Of a stretch of DNA of 7,925 nucleotides, positions 6,913-7,925 are shown piece after piece. The stretch is from an uncultured Planctomycetaceae bacterium (GTDB taxonomy: Bacteria > Planctomycetota > Planctomycetia > Planctomycetales > Planctomycetaceae): positions 1 to 7,925 of the forward strand of contig CAIXQV010000298.1 in NCBI GenBank assembly GCA_903921605.1, written 5' to 3'. The stretch's first letter is position 1, and every line of letters starts with the position of its first letter. A program made the position numbers and the translations under genes. The notes beneath the pieces were generated by a model that worked only from the letters and a program-made list of their open reading frames with translations, made no database searches and had not been told where the DNA came from.

Positions 6913-6931
6913 AATGTCACTCTTTGACATT
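6913..6931 (+). promoter_or_regulatory. 7-5-7 inverted repeat upstream of infA
   Basis: AATGTCA (6913-6919) and TGACATT (6925-6931) form a perfect dyad around CTCTT. It lies 59 nt upstream of the infA ATG and overlaps a TAAAAT hexamer (6910-6915) that resembles a -10 box, although no good -35 precedes it. It could be a transcription-factor operator at the promoter or an RNA hairpin at the 5' end of the leader. Confidence 0.45.
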
Positions 6932-6938
6932 GGGACCG

Positions 6939-6952
6939 AGGGCTCTGGCCCT
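6939..6952 (+). promoter_or_regulatory. second leader hairpin upstream of infA
   Basis: AGGGC (6939-6943) pairs with GCCCT (6948-6952) around TCTG, a tight GC-rich hairpin 7 nt after the first dyad and 37 nt before the infA ATG. With no T-tract it is not a terminator. It may influence leader stability or translation; function is inferred from position only. Confidence 0.4.
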
Positions 6953-6989
6953 GCAGCAAGTTTCGTAAAGGGCGAAAGAAGAATTCGGA

Positions 6990-7208
6990 ATGGCGAAGGA
7001 AGAAGCGATTCAGGTTGAAGGCAACGTTGTCGAGGCTCTTGCGAACACTCAGTTTCGCGTCGAGCTGGAGAACGGCCATCAGGTTATGGCTCACGTTGCC
7101 GGTAAAATGCGTAAGCACTTCATCAGGATTGTGCCAGGTGACCGTGTGGTTGTGGAAGTGTCTCCGTACGACCTGAAACGAGGTCGCATTGTTTACCGCG
7201 AACGCTGA
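6990..7208 (+). CDS. infA: translation initiation factor IF-1
   Basis: IF-1 is the small cytoplasmic OB-fold protein that binds the ribosomal A site of the 30S subunit and helps IF-2 and IF-3 during initiation. The 72-residue length is exactly the usual bacterial size. Recognisable family segments are the [11 protein letters not shown] start, the [23 protein letters not shown] core (about 26-48), the [19 protein letters not shown] stretch (about 49-67) and the final YRER. The ATG at 6990 is fixed by this conserved N-terminus; upstream there is only a loose purine stretch (GAAAGAAG). Two small hairpins in the leader (6913-6952) suggest control at the 5' end. rnhA begins 63 nt downstream on the same strand with no terminator between, so the pair is probably co-transcribed. 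Ribosomal-protein genes, frequent infA neighbours, are absent here. Confidence 0.98.
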   Translation: MAKEEAIQVEGNVVEALANTQFRVELENGHQVMAHVAGKMRKHFIRIVPGDRVVVEVSPYDLKRGRIVYRER

Positions 7209-7271
7209 TTGATTTCGCGAGTGGTTTTGTGTTTCTGCCCTTGAGGCATGTCGGCCTGACGTGAATTTGAC

Positions 7272-7754
7272 ATGACCAGCACCGCCTCATCGCTTCCGTT
7301 CGTCCAGGTTTTCACCGATGGCGCCTGTCGAGGTAATCCGGGGCCCGGTGGCTGGGGTGTCATTCTGCGACATCCCGCCTCATCGACGGAGAAGGAATTC
7401 AGCGGCGGTCATCCAATGACCACGAACAATCAAATGGAACTTCAGGCTGTCATTGAAGGCCTGAAATTGTTGACTCGCAAATCGCGTGTGGAAGTCGTGA
7501 CCGACAGCACCTACGTTGCCAAAGGTTCCAAAGAATGGTTACCGGGCTGGAAACGTAACGGGTGGAAACGAAAAGACGGCAACAAGCTGGTTCCCATCAA
7601 GAACGAGTCGCATTGGATCGCGTTGGATGCTCTGTTGACGAAGCATCAGGTCACATTCAAGCTTGTTCCGGGCCATGCAGGTCATGCGGAAAATGAACGC
7701 TGCGATGTGCTCGCCGTAGCCGCCGCCGAGCAGGCTCGGTATAGCAGCACGTGA
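7272..7754 (+). CDS. rnhA: ribonuclease HI
   Basis: RNase HI cleaves the RNA strand of RNA:DNA hybrids, clearing R-loops and primers in the cytoplasm. The 160-aa protein is close to the usual ~155 residues. The four catalytic carboxylates are present: Asp16 (FTDGACRGNPGPGGWG), Glu56 (NNQMELQAV), Asp78 (VVTDSTYV) and Asp145 (NERCDVLA). The active-site loop His135 lies in VPGHAGHAENERCD. The basic handle region (GWKRNGWKRKDG, about 92-103) is also intact, which favours type HI with normal hybrid binding. ATG 7272 is preferred because it places the first catalytic motif at the usual distance; no clear Shine-Dalgarno sequence precedes it. The gene ends in adjacent stops TGA TAA. It follows infA by 63 nt on the same strand, a probable two-gene transcript without evident functional logic. 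Confidence 0.97.
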   Translation: MTSTASSLPFVQVFTDGACRGNPGPGGWGVILRHPASSTEKEFSGGHPMTTNNQMELQAVIEGLKLLTRKSRVEVVTDSTYVAKGSKEWLPGWKRNGWKRKDGNKLVPIKNESHWIALDALLTKHQVTFKLVPGHAGHAENERCDVLAVAAAEQARYSST

Positions 7755-7815
7755 TAAAGCGTAGTTGGTTCGACGCCATCAGCTGCACGCCGCGAGCGGG
7801 AGTGTTGATCTGATT

Positions 7816-7879
7816 GTTTAAAAGCAAGCCGCAGGCGACGTTGGCCAAGTTCGCCAACGTCTGCGGCTCGCCGTTAAAC
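7816..7879. repeat. long imperfect hairpin downstream of rnhA, REP-like element or terminator
   Basis: Three nested arms pair: GTTTAA/TTAAAC (7816-7821 with 7874-7879), AGCCGCAG/CTGCGGCT (7827-7834 with 7861-7868) and ACGTTGGC/GCCAACGT (7838-7845 with 7853-7860), around a 7-nt loop. A 3-nt bulge (GCG) and a 5x5 internal loop interrupt the stem. On the minus strand the inner hairpin is followed by TGCTTTTAAAC, so it could terminate a minus-strand gene lying beyond the window. On the plus strand no T-run follows for rnhA. The size and nesting also fit a repetitive palindromic element. Nothing codes between rnhA and the window end. Confidence 0.6.
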
Positions 7880-7925
7880 GAAAACGCCCGAAATACCACT
7901 AAATCAATGCCGCGCTGCCCCGCTC

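Larger units (their letters stand above)
6265..6989. other. gene-free region between tRNA-Leu and infA
   Basis: About 725 nt divide the divergently transcribed tRNA-Leu and infA. Open frames crossing it (6198-6701 plus and 6365-6718 minus) run through the tRNA or the palindromic repeat and have no domain character, so I do not call them genes. The stretch holds a long-loop inverted repeat (6375-6418), a palindromic element with tandem repeats (6604-6699) and the structured infA leader (6913-6952); these are listed separately. I see nothing else convincing. Confidence 0.6.

Overview
The window looks like chromosomal DNA from a planctomycete. The evidence is indirect. There is an exported eight-blade PQQ-type propeller protein, a lipoprotein that is Ala/Pro/Thr/Ser-rich and ends in a C-terminal CxxCH haem motif, a tRNA without an encoded CCA end, weak or variable Shine-Dalgarno sequences, moderately GC-rich DNA and palindromic intergenic elements. 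No gene here fixes the genus.

Layout: 1-639 (minus) is the N-terminal half of ClpX, cut by the window edge. Upstream of it on the same strand, at 861-1499, is a small single-pass membrane protein with a SHOCT-like helical motif and a long acidic tail. A gene-free, dyad-rich stretch (about 1500-2198) ends in a good sigma70-type promoter for a cytochrome c'-like lipoprotein (2247-3437, plus). That gene converges, across a hairpin, on a two-gene minus-strand unit: an exported PQQ-type beta-propeller protein (4685-6049) followed 24 nt later by an enolase-superfamily enzyme of the muconate-lactonizing type (3539-4660). Next are a strong intrinsic terminator and the tRNA-Leu(GAG) it serves (6183-6264, minus). 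A second gene-free stretch (6265-6989) contains a compact palindromic element built around 18-bp tandem repeats. The plus strand then carries infA (IF-1) behind a leader with two hairpins, followed by rnhA (RNase HI). A large imperfect hairpin lies beyond rnhA.

Most genes are housekeeping: proteolysis, translation initiation, RNA:DNA hybrid removal and a leucine tRNA. The accessory interest lies in the haem lipoprotein, whose haem domain seems to be an internal duplication with one haem-less copy, in the propeller/enolase gene pair, and in the two palindromic intergenic elements. I did not find a defence system, CRISPR array, transposase, prophage or clearly new multi-gene system.
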